From the NCBI RefSeq assembly GCF_018294505.1, contig NC_057814.1, positions 299,808,935 to 299,872,934 on the forward strand: a stretch of DNA of 64,000 nucleotides, written 5' to 3'. Shown here one piece after another: positions 56,066 to 64,000 of this stretch; position 1 is the first letter of the stretch, and each line of letters begins with the position of its first letter. Under the pieces are notes generated by a model. It was not told the DNA's origin and ran no database searches. It was given only the letters and a program-made list of their open reading frames with translations. The stretch comes from Triticum aestivum (taxonomy: Eukaryota; Streptophyta; Magnoliopsida; Poales; Poaceae). Both the position numbers and the translations under genes were made by a program.

Positions 56066-59000
56066 TCAACTGTAAAATCTTCTCAGGAGGTTCGCGTTCC
56101 ATGGTCGCTCCGACTCCTTGCCGGAGTGGTCTCTCTTGCGTGCTCTTGGTTTTTGCGCGTCGATCAAGTAGTAGGAGTCGTTGCCTAGTGCCTTGCTGAT
56201 GACGAAGGGGCCTTCCCAAGGGGCCGAGAGCTTGTGCTGGCCGGCTGTTCGCTGGATCAGCCGAAGCACAAGGTCGCCCTCTTGGAAGGATCTTGGCTTG
56301 ACCTTGCGGTTGTGGTAGCGGCGCAACCCTTGCTGGTAGATGGCGGACCGACTGAGTGCGAACAGCCGGCCTTCTTCTAGTAGGTCGACGCCGTCTTCTC
56401 TTGCTTCCTTGGCCTCCGCCTCCGTGTACATGGTGATCCGAGGCGAGTCGAACTCGATGTCGGTTGGGATGACAGCCTCGGCACCATATACAAGGAAGAA
56501 CGGAGTGAAGCCGGTTGACTTGTTGGGTGTAGTGCGCAGACTCCAGAGGACAGCCGGCAGCTCATCGAGCCAGCAGCCGGCTGATCGCTCCAGTGGTACA
56601 ACCAGTCGAGGCTTGATGCCGGAGAGGATGAGTCCATTTGCTCGCTCGACCTGGCCGTTTGACTGCGGGTGGGCAACGGACGCTAAGTCCAGTCGGATGC
56701 CCTGCGTCGCGCAGAAACGTGCCAGTGCTCCTTTGGCAAAGTTCGTGCCGTTGTCGGTGATGATGCTGTGCGGCACGCCGTACCGAGTAGTGATGTCGGT
56801 GATGAATGTTACGGCAGTCGGCCCGTTCAGCTTCTTGATCGGCTTCGCTTCGATCCACTTGGTGAACTTGTCCACGGCGACAAGTAGATGTGTCAAGCCG
56901 CCGCGGGCTGTCTTGAAAGGGCCCACCATGTCCAGTCCCCAGACGGCAAAGGGCCAGGTAAGGGGAATGGTCTTGAGTGCAGAAGCCGGCAGGTGTTGCT
57001 TGGAACTGAAAACTTGGCATCCTCTGCAGCTCTTGACTATCTCTTTGGCATCTTCCAAGGCAGTCGGCCAAAAGAAACCATGGCGGAAAGCCTTGGCCAC
57101 AAGTGATCTTGAGGCTGCGTGGTGGCCGCATTCGCCTTGGTGGATATCCTTGAGGATTGCCACTCCTTTTTCTGGCTCGACACAACGCTGGAAGACTCCA
57201 GTGACGCTGCGCTTCACAAGCTCTCTGTTGATTATTGCATATGCTCCGGCTCGTCGTTGCACTAGTCTTGCTGAGATCTCATCAGCCGGCAGCTCTCTGC
57301 TGACTAGGAACTTGAGGATGGGCTGGGCCCATGATGGAGCTGTGACTTCTTCTTCTGTTAGCGTAGCCACCATGACTCGGGTGGGTGGGTTGGGTGGCGT
57401 GGAGTTGGAGTCGGCCACCGCTTCTTGTGTCGTTGCAGTCCCCGGGCCGACTGCTGCAGTCCCCGGGCCGGGTTCTGAAGTCCCCGGGCCGGGTGCGACT
57501 ACGGCAGTCCCCGGGCCAGTTGTCGAAGTCCCCGTGCCGCCTGCGGGGTTCCTCCAGTCGGATCCGGCTGCATCTGGCGCAGGCGGTACGAAGATAGAGT
57601 CCGACTCTGGAGACGGCTTGATGGACGGCTTGAGGAGGCGCTGGAGGGAGACGCCAGTCGGTATGGCTTGTCGGGTGGAGCCGATCCGTGCTAGGGCATC
57701 TGCTTGGTCGTTGTCGGCCCTTGGCACGTGAAGGAACTCGCACCCTTCGAAGTATCCGCTGATCTGCTGGACGAGGAATCGATAGCTCGCCATGTTCGCG
57801 TCCTTGGCGTCCCAGTCGCCAGACGACTGCTGGACCACCAAGTCTGAGTCGCCGTAACACAGGATCCGGCGTATGCCGAGCTCTTTGGCTAGCCGGAGCC
57901 CATGTACGAGCGCCTCGTACTCGGCCACGTTGTTGGAGGCGGCGAAGTGGATCTGCAGCGTGTACTTGAGCTTGTCGCCTTTGGGAGAGGTGAGGACGAT
58001 GCCGGCTCCCAAGCCGGTGCGCATCTTGGACCCGTCAAAGTGCATCCGCCAATGGGTAGAGTCGGGAGCCGGCGGTAGGTACTGGGTCTCGGCCCAGTCG
58101 ACGAGGAAGTCGGCCAATGCTTGGGACTTGATGGCGGTGCGGGGTTGGTAGAAGATCGTGTAGGGCGCCAGTGCAATGGCCCATTTAGCCACCCGGCCGG
58201 ATGCATCCCGGCTGCCTATGATCTCGGCGAGCGGGGCGGTGCACACGACCGTGATGGGATGCTCTTGGAAGTAGGGCTTCAGTTTCTTGGCGGCGAAGTA
58301 CACCCCATAGCACATCTTCTGGTAGTGCGGGTAGTTCTGCTTTGAGCTGGATAGCACTTCGCTTAGATAGTACACCGGCCTCTGGACTAGCTGGGCTCGG
58401 CCTTCTTCCGGGCGCTGGACCACAACAACAGTACTGACTACTCGGCTAGTCGCGGCAATGTAGAGGAGCATGGGCTCCTTCTCAGTCGGCGCTGCCAGGA
58501 CAGGCGGAGTGGTCAGCATCTTCTTCAACTCATGGAAGGCTTGGTCGGCTTGGTCATTCCACTCGAAGTGAGTGGACTTCTTCATGAGTCGGTACAGGGG
58601 GAGAGCCTTCTCTCCTAGTCGGCTGATAAAGCGATTCAGGGAGGCCAAGCAGCCGGTGAACTTCTGCACATCTCGCAGTTTGGTGGGAATCTCCATCCTC
58701 TCGATGGCCTTGATCTTCACAGGGTTGCACTCGATGCCGCGTTCGGAGACCAGGAAGCCTAGCAGCTGGCCGGCTGGTACTCCGAACACGCACTTCTCGG
58801 GGTTGAGCTTGATTTGGAATTGGCGCAAGTTGGCGAATGTTTCTTTGAGATCTTCCAGCAGGGTACCGCGCTTTTCTGTCTTCACCACAATGTCGTCTAC
58901 ATAAACGTGGGCATTTCTGCCGAGTTGTTTCGGGAGGCATTTCTGCATGCAACGCTGAAAAGTGGCACCGGCATTCCTCAAGCCGAATGTCATAGTCAGG

Positions 59001-59407
59001 TAGCAGAAAGCTCCAAATGGTGTGATGAAGGCAGTCTTCAGGCGGTCAGCTGGGTCCAACTTGATCTGATGGTACCCTGAGTAGGCATCCAAAAAACTCA
59101 ACAGCTCGCATCCGGCTGTGGAGTCTATCACTTGATCAATCCGTGGCAAAGCAAATGGATCCTTGGGGCAGGCCTTGTTCAGGCTGGTATAGTCTATACA
59201 CATATGCCACTTGTTATTCTTCTTCAGTACCAGAACTGGGTTGGCAAGCCACTCTGGAAAAAACACTTCCATGATAAAGCCAGCGGCAAGGAGCCGGGCT
59301 ATCTCTTCTCCTACGATTCTTCGCTTCTCTTCTGACAGTCGGCTCAGACATGTAATTTGTGCTCGGCGAAATCCTTCGGGACACCCGGCATGTCCTTTAG
59401 GGACCAT
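56066..59407 (-). CDS. pol: Pol polyprotein of the Tat element (RT, RNase H, second RNase H, integrase), 1113 codons, 5' end broken
   Basis: Reverse transcriptase occupies about residues 35-235, with YVDD at 169-172. A first RNase H-like region (about 285-400) lacks a clear catalytic Asp. A second, archaeal-type RNase H lies at about 452-575 (D458 in 'MHFDGSK', E487, D511 in 'YGDSDLVV', D567). A linker with PGPGT repeats (about 620-660) precedes the integrase. The integrase zinc finger uses H756, H762, C794 and C797. Its catalytic triad is D826, D885 and E921, with the 35-residue spacing of DD35E. Two RNase H domains with the older one degenerate are typical of Tat elements. The frame is open from 59407, but the sequence joining it to protease has stops and a deletion, so the natural start is lost. 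Confidence 0.92.
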   Translation of the reverse strand: MVPKGHAGCPEGFRRAQITCLSRLSEEKRRIVGEEIARLLAAGFIMEVFFPEWLANPVLVLKKNNKWHMCIDYTSLNKACPKDPFALPRIDQVIDSTAGCELLSFLDAYSGYHQIKLDPADRLKTAFITPFGAFCYLTMTFGLRNAGATFQRCMQKCLPKQLGRNAHVYVDDIVVKTEKRGTLLEDLKETFANLRQFQIKLNPEKCVFGVPAGQLLGFLVSERGIECNPVKIKAIERMEIPTKLRDVQKFTGCLASLNRFISRLGEKALPLYRLMKKSTHFEWNDQADQAFHELKKMLTTPPVLAAPTEKEPMLLYIAATSRVVSTVVVVQRPEEGRAQLVQRPVYYLSEVLSSSKQNYPHYQKMCYGVYFAAKKLKPYFQEHPITVVCTAPLAEIIGSRDASGRVAKWAIALAPYTIFYQPRTAIKSQALADFLVDWAETQYLPPAPDSTHWRMHFDGSKMRTGLGAGIVLTSPKGDKLKYTLQIHFAASNNVAEYEALVHGLRLAKELGIRRILCYGDSDLVVQQSSGDWDAKDANMASYRFLVQQISGYFEGCEFLHVPRADNDQADALARIGSTRQAIPTGVSLQRLLKPSIKPSPESDSIFVPPAPDAAGSDWRNPAGGTGTSTTGPGTAVVAPGPGTSEPGPGTAAVGPGTATTQEAVADSNSTPPNPPTRVMVATLTEEEVTAPSWAQPILKFLVSRELPADEISARLVQRRAGAYAIINRELVKRSVTGVFQRCVEPEKGVAILKDIHQGECGHHAASRSLVAKAFRHGFFWPTALEDAKEIVKSCRGCQVFSSKQHLPASALKTIPLTWPFAVWGLDMVGPFKTARGGLTHLLVAVDKFTKWIEAKPIKKLNGPTAVTFITDITTRYGVPHSIITDNGTNFAKGALARFCATQGIRLDLASVAHPQSNGQVERANGLILSGIKPRLVVPLERSAGCWLDELPAVLWSLRTTPNKSTGFTPFFLVYGAEAVIPTDIEFDSPRITMYTEAEAKEAREDGVDLLEEGRLFALSRSAIYQQGLRRYHNRKVKPRSFQEGDLVLRLIQRTAGQHKLSAPWEGPFVISKALGNDSYYLIDAQKPRARKRDHSGKESERPWNANLLRRFYS
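57430..57545 (-). repeat. GTCCCCGGGCC minisatellite in the pol linker
   Basis: 'agtccccgggcc' recurs five times at spacings of 24-36 bp. On the minus strand it encodes the GPGT/PGPGT repeats between RNase H and integrase. Confidence 0.8.
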
Positions 59408-60105
59408 GCAAAGATGTCTCGATTCTCACGGAGGAAGTCGACGAGCTCGCCTTCCTATTTACTGTCCAAGTTTGCCCCAATGACGGCAAACCTCTCCGGG
59501 TTCTCCGGGTCCAGAGGTATCTTCTTCATCTCTTTGGCTAGCTGGAACGAGCCCTGTGCATCACAATCTTTGGGGTTGGGGGACAAGGCCGACTGCTTGC
59601 TGGCCATGGCCACAACTCGCTCCGGCATCTTCTTCTCTTCTGCCACTACGAGGGACTCGGCCAGCCGGCTACTGGCCATGGCACACTCGATGGACTTCTT
59701 GTAATCGCCGGCTACCGTGATGATCCCCTTCGAGCTCGGCATCTTCATCTTCAGGTAGGCGTAGTGGGGCACGGCCATGAACATGGCCAGAGCAAGTCGG
59801 CCAAGCAGAGCATGATAGGGGCTCTCCAAATCCACTACCTCGAACCAGATCGCTTCTCGGCGAAAATGATCTTTGTCTCCGAAGAGAACATCCATTTTAA
59901 TCTTGCCGATTGGGGAGCAAGACAAGCCGGGGACGATACCATGGAACACGGTTCGGCTTGGCATAAGCTGCTTCGCCTTGATGTTCAGCTTCTCCATGGT
60001 ATCGCGGTACAGTATATTGATACTGCTTCCGCCATCTATCAAGACGCGGGAGAATCGGCAGCTCGCCTCTCCGTCGCGAGGGTAACATCCAAGACTAGTG
60101 CATAG
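59408..60105 (-). pseudogene. Protease segment of the Tat element and broken junction to pol
   Basis: An open frame from 60042 to the TAG at 59455-59457 begins 'MIDGGSSINIL', the aspartic-protease active site in the D-G-G-S form common in plant gypsy elements, followed by 'SPIGKIKMDVLFG' and 'YHALLGRLALAMF'. Past the TAG, the same phase still reads pol-like sequence down to a TGA at about 59350. After that the coding sense moves to another phase and some sequence is missing. A frame change at about 60075 separates it from the gag side. Confidence 0.8.
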
Positions 60106-60329
60106 GAGCCAGGGGATGGCATCACCTCTGGGTGGTCGGCCTGGCTCCAGCTGATTGGCTTCTCTGACCAGTGCATGAACTCGGGGGTGCTAGAGGCGAC
60201 TGCATTGACTTCTTGATGCTGACGGCGCCGACTACGCTTGTCGTCGGCTTGACTGGTGAAGACGACGTAGGCGGCGTGCTCTTCAGGGAATTCGTCTTGG
60301 ATGGCTCCGACTGCCGGCTGAGCCGCCGG

Positions 60330-62466
60330 CTACTGAGGGGCTAGAGGCGGCGGGCCGGGAGGCTGAGGCGGCAACAACCCTTCGCCCTTGGAGATTCGCG
60401 TGAGCCAGTGGCACTTTCGGGTCGTGTGGTTGGACGGCTTCGCGCCGCTGTGGAACTTGCAGGGGGCGTCGAGAGTCTGCTCGTAGGAGAAAGCCGGCTG
60501 CCAAGCCGGCCTGCCACCCTTCTTCTTGGGAGCGGGCCGTTCTTCGTGTTGCTCATCTTTAACGGTGGCCACCTGCCGACTGGTGGAAGGCGGCATAGGG
60601 GCCTTGCGCTTGTGGTCGTTCTGGTAGGAGCGCCGACTGGACTCGCCAGCCGGCGTCTTGGGAGCCGGAGCAATCACCTTCCCAGAGGCGTCCACTCGGA
60701 GCTCGGTCTTCATCGAGGAGTCGGCCGTGGCGTACTTGTCCGCGATGACCAGCAACTCGTCGAGGGTAGCCGGCTCGTCGCAGAGGAGTCGGTGCTTGAG
60801 GAGGGTGCCCTCTCGGCAACCGGCGGTGAAGTACTCAATGGCCTGAACCTCGTGCACCCCCTCGCAGGAGTTGCGGAGCTCGGCCCACCGCGTGAGGTAG
60901 TCGCGGGTCAACTCGTTGGGTCCTTGGACGCACAGGGAGAGCTGGCGATGCTTGGGAGGCCGCTTGTACATGCTGGTGAACTTGCGGACGAAGACTTCCG
61001 TGAAGTCCAGCCAGCTGTTGATGCTGTAAGGCTTGAGGCTGTTGAGCCAGGTGTGCGTCGTGCCTTGCAGCATAAGGGGGACGTACTTCACGGCTACGCG
61101 CCGATTGCCGTTGGCTATGCTGACAGCAGTGGAGTAGTTAATGAGCCAATCTTCCGGCTTCACTGAGCCGTTGTACTTGGGCGTGTCTCTGGGGAGCGAG
61201 AACCCTTTGGGGAAGGGCTCGTCACGGATGCGGGGGCCGAAGCATGGCGGGCCGACATTGTCTTCTTCTTCTAGGGCCAGGGATCGAGCAAGGCAGTCGA
61301 TCCGGTGGCGGGCGTCGTTCTCGCCGACTCCTTCTCGGCGGCCTAGTCGGTCGCCAAGACTCGGGTGCGTGATAGGCGGCGGAGTGAGACGTCTCTCTCT
61401 TCGAGGTGGGGGAGGAGGCAGATTTCCTTGGCGTTCCACCGCTCGAGGGCGGCCTTCCGCGTCGCGCTCGATGGTGATGCGAGTCCGGCTGCGGCTGGCA
61501 GCCGTCTCGTTGTCTTTCTTCTGGCGGGCGCTGCTCGCAGTCGGCGAGCGGGACGTCGCGGTGTGCTCCCGGCGCGGGGGATGACTATCAGCACGGGCGC
61601 CAGCTTCGTGCCGTTCTGCAGCCGCGTCGATCAGCTGCTGGATCCGTCTTGTCATGTAGGGGAGCTCATCGGCTCCCAGCCCATTTAGCTCTTCGGCGGC
61701 CGCCTGAGCGGCTCGCAGATTCTCGAGCGGGGTGGCGTAGACGGGGCGATCTGCCCCCAGCATGCTGGCAATAGCCGCGCCGCGTTTCTGGACGAAGCCG
61801 GCTCGGCTCGGGCCGCTAGGCGGCGGCGTACCGAAGGCGGCGCGGTCGACTTCGCGCTGGTGGGCCTCGGTGAGGCGTCAAATGGAGGCTATCTTCTAGC
61901 CCTCCGCGACGAGGGCGAGGGGACGTGCCTCCAAGGTCTCGACGTCGGCGTCGGCCGGGATGGGGACGGAGAGGTCGTGCATCGCCACTTGCAGGGCGTC
62001 GTGGGCCTTCTCGCCCGAGTTGGCGACGTGGCTGATGACCAACACTTCGGTGACAGCGCTGGTGCCACTGTCAGCTCGAGGGAGAGGATCGTCAAAGACC
62101 ACCACGTCGGAGGGGTAGGCATTGAGCGATGCCGTGTCGGAGTCGACGAGCATCAGGTCGGTGGAGCCGACCGACTCCAAGTCTGCAGCAAGCTCGCTGG
62201 AGACGTGAAGCTAGTCGAGGAGGCTGACAAGGCGGCTCTCGGGGTAGTCCGTGCCTGCGTCGGACGCAGGCTCGTCGGAGATGCGAGTCTCGCTGAGAAG
62301 ATCGGCGAGGCAGCTCGCTGCGCAGGCATCGTCGACGCCTTGGAGCGCGTTGAGGCAAACGCCATCGGGCGCAGAAGGCTGGCTGCGCTCGCGGGGGAGG
62401 AAGAGGGTTCCCGTCCAGAACAGGTCTCCGGACGACGGTGCACTTGGCCCCACGGTGGGCGCCAAA
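60330..62466 (-). pseudogene. gag: Gag of the Tat element, N-terminal part interrupted by stops
   Basis: The longest open piece is 61763-60330 (477 codons). It holds a Retrotrans_gag domain (about residues 210-315: 'VKPEDWLINYSTAV', 'TWLNSLKPYSINSWLDFTEVFVRKF', 'LTRDYLTRWAELRNSC') and a zinc-knuckle-like tail ('CKFHSGAKPSNHTTRKCHWL'). The same phase continues upstream to near the primer-binding site through TGA (about 61878), TAG (61896-61898) and TAG (62211-62213). The true Gag was therefore longer and this copy is nonsense-mutated at least three times. A further TAG at 60330 interrupts readthrough towards protease. Confidence 0.85.
62440..62466 (-). other. Primer-binding site of the Tat element
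   Basis: Directly after the 5' LTR on the minus strand the sequence reads TTTGGCGCCCACCGTGGGG, the usual start of a grass gypsy primer-binding site. The tRNA was not assigned. Confidence 0.7.
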
Positions 62467-63697
62467 TGTCGGGTGGTAGGTGCGACATATGCCAACGGGT
62501 GGCTTATCATAGTGGGTGCCAGTAAGATGTCGCCGGTGCCTGGAAACGGGATGAGGCGAAGACATGCACGCCGGCGAATCTTACCCAGGTTCGGGGCTCT
62601 CCGAGGAGATAACACCCCTAGTCCTGCTCTGCGGGGTCTCTGCATGATCACTAGATCAGAAAGAGTAGCTACAAATGCTCCTAGAGCTGTTGGGTTCAAG
62701 GGAGAAGAAGAACAAGGCTAGCTCTTGCTTCTCTCTCTCTATGGTGTGTGTAATGCTAAGAAGCCAACCCTTTGCATGGGTGTCCCGGGGGGTTTATATA
62801 GGCCTACCCCCCGGGGGTACAATTGTAATCCGGCTGGGCGCTGGCCCCCAGCCGTCAGTCTCTACGCTCGCCGGCTTCTCTGCCGGCCGTTGGGGCCTGC
62901 CGACTGGTGGGTCCCGCCGGCTGCCGGCCTCTTGGTCGACAGGCCGGCCCCATCGCCTAGGGCCTTGTCGGCGGCTGCTTACTGTAGCCTCGCCCCTGAT
63001 GACGAGGGCTCCGTCGAGGTAAGCGTGGCTACAGTGTGCCGCCTCGAGGGCTCTCACTGTAGCCTTACCTCGTCTTGTCTCCTTAATGTGGCACATGCTT
63101 CGAGGGAGGAGGTAGCCGGCTTCTGGGGGGCCGGATACGCCCTTGGCCGACTGGGGGAGGCCGGGCCGCCTTCACGCCTCTCTCTGGCTGAAGGGGCCCG
63201 CCACCCGTGGGCCGTACTGGCGTCTGCCGTGGGTGACGTTGAGGCCCGCATGGCTACTGTGCCGAGCCGGACGGGAGATGGCCCTCCCGTACAGCGTCCT
63301 GTGGCCATGCCTGCCTCGGGCTTCGGGGGTAGTGGGCCGCACTGTGGCCACACCCCGTCTTGTAACCGTTATGTGGGTGTAGTTTTGGTGGTTGCGGTCT
63401 TGGCCGGCTCCTTGGAGTCGGCGCTCTTCGTGGCCGACTCTGGGGAGTCGGCGTTCTTCATGGCCGGCTCTGGGGAGTCGGCATCCTCTATGACCGGCTT
63501 CCTAGAGGCGGCCATCCCGTGGTTATCTTGGGGGGAGGTTGCTGAGGCTGGGTCGCCTTCTGGGGGTCGGCTTTAGAAATAGCCGACCGGGGAAGGCGGC
63601 CCAATGCTTGAAATGCTTGAGGGCCCAAAAGGCCTGATAATTTTTTGGAAGAGCCAGGGGCAGTCGGTTAGGCTACATGTGGCCATTTACTCCGACA
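62467..63697 (-). repeat. Right LTR (5' LTR in element sense), 1231 bp
   Basis: Partner of 49695-50922. TATATAAA on the minus strand (plus positions 62793-62800) is the promoter for the element's gag-pol transcript. Confidence 0.95.
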
Positions 63698-63779
63698 AAC
63701 TGCCTGGTAGTTTTGCATCCTGAGCTACATGAGTGTACTATCTCATATCAGTGGGTTTGAATACTTTAGTTCTGCAGTG

Positions 63780-64000
63780 GGTTGTCAGTGTTTTTTTACT
63801 GTCTTGTCATGTCGTATCCCTAGCTCTTACATCATACTCCCTCCATCAGGAATACATGTCGCAGAAATGGATAAAACTGGATGTATCTAGAACTGAAATA
63901 CGCCTAGACCCATCCATTTATTTCCGGATGGAGGGAATACATGTCAATATGTCATGACTTTCTATTCTTCAGTACCTATTCCATCTCTGTTGTGGCATGT
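63780..64000 (+). repeat. Duplicated intron segment, copy 2 (runs off the window)
   Basis: Matches 48950-49190, including the surrounding 'gtatccctagctcttac' and 'tatgtcatgactttctattctt'. It suggests the host gene or its intron was partly duplicated. Confidence 0.8.
63837..63937. mobile_element. Stowaway-type MITE, 101 bp, copy 2
   Basis: CTCCCTCCATCAGG and ...CGGATGGAGGGA termini lie between TA dinucleotides (63835-63836 and 63938-63939). It shares its flanks with the MITE at 49011, so it was duplicated with its surroundings. Confidence 0.8.

Larger units (their letters stand above)
49695..63697 (-). mobile_element. Tat-lineage Ty3/gypsy retrotransposon, 14.0 kb, with antisense gene
   Basis: LTRs at 49695-50922 and 62467-63697 both start TGTCGGGTGG and end CTCCGACA. 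AACTG flanks the element at 49690-49694 and 63698-63702. On the minus strand the order is 5' LTR (right), TTTGGCGCCCACCGTGGGG, gag, protease, reverse transcriptase, RNase H, second RNase H, integrase, spacer, purine tract, 3' LTR (left). The dual RNase H and the large 3' region with an antisense gene identify the Tat lineage. Gag, protease and pol are all broken in this copy. The LTRs differ at five sites in the first ~195 bases, all transitions, so it is younger than the neighbouring gypsy element. Confidence 0.95.

Noticed and set aside
56340..57731. 463-codon plus-strand frame
   Set aside because: It is the shadow of the integrase/RNase H part of pol; all recognisable motifs are on the minus strand.
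60408..61166. 252-codon plus-strand frame
   Set aside because: It is the shadow of gag on the opposite strand.
1..64000. tRNA, rRNA or other structured RNA genes
   Set aside because: I looked for cloverleaf-like and rRNA-like sequence while reading and saw none I could support; a tRNAscan or Infernal run would be needed to exclude them.

Overview
This is nuclear DNA from a grass, most likely the Triticeae (wheat, Aegilops or barley). The evidence is nested LTR retrotransposons, a CACTA transposon, Stowaway-like MITEs, tandem gene copies with short GT-AG introns, and the absence of bacterial operons. Family names come from recognised sequence character, not from a database search.

Layout. 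1-2379: the 3' tail and LTR of a Copia-like retrotransposon. 2380-9075: small repeats and one weak coding candidate (minus strand, 4194-4745). 9081-12866: a 3.8 kb solo LTR with a perfect ACCAG target duplication. 12903-18020: a tandem pair of two-exon DUF295 (KIB1-4 beta-propeller) genes. The first copy is open; the second lost its start codon to a 52-bp deletion. 18190-19715: another local duplication. 19984-27604: a CACTA transposon with a decayed TNP2 transposase, a second coding remnant with a hydrophobic tail, and two long foldbacks. 29593-30719: a minus-strand F-box/LRR/FBD pseudogene. 31040-33415: two ~950-bp tandem units, each carrying a MITE, ending in a GA microsatellite.

34413-49584 appears to be an unrecognised plus-strand gene opened by two large insertions. 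The first is a 12.4 kb non-autonomous gypsy-type element (35621-48023, target duplication ATATT), which itself carries two solo LTRs (38789-39693, GCTAC; 43556-47455, TTCTT). The second is a 14.0 kb Tat-lineage gypsy element (49695-63697, AACTG) with minus-strand gag, protease and pol (dual RNase H, integrase). It also carries a plus-strand six-exon antisense gene with its own TATA box. Three exons between the two insertions keep mutually compatible splice phases.

The most unusual signal is shared by the two large solo LTRs (9081-12866 and 43556-47455), which look unrelated in most of their sequence. Both carry a small exon (63 or 66 nt) that begins GT, is entered and left in phase 1, and ends in a GC-type splice donor GCAAGC. 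A 1.2-1.4 kb intron follows, then a GAGTAC/GTACTC hairpin 23-26 nt before the acceptor, then a short terminal exon. This looks like a conserved spliced mini-gene inside the LTR. Also notable are the two foldbacks upstream of the CACTA transposase and the antisense gene of the Tat element.
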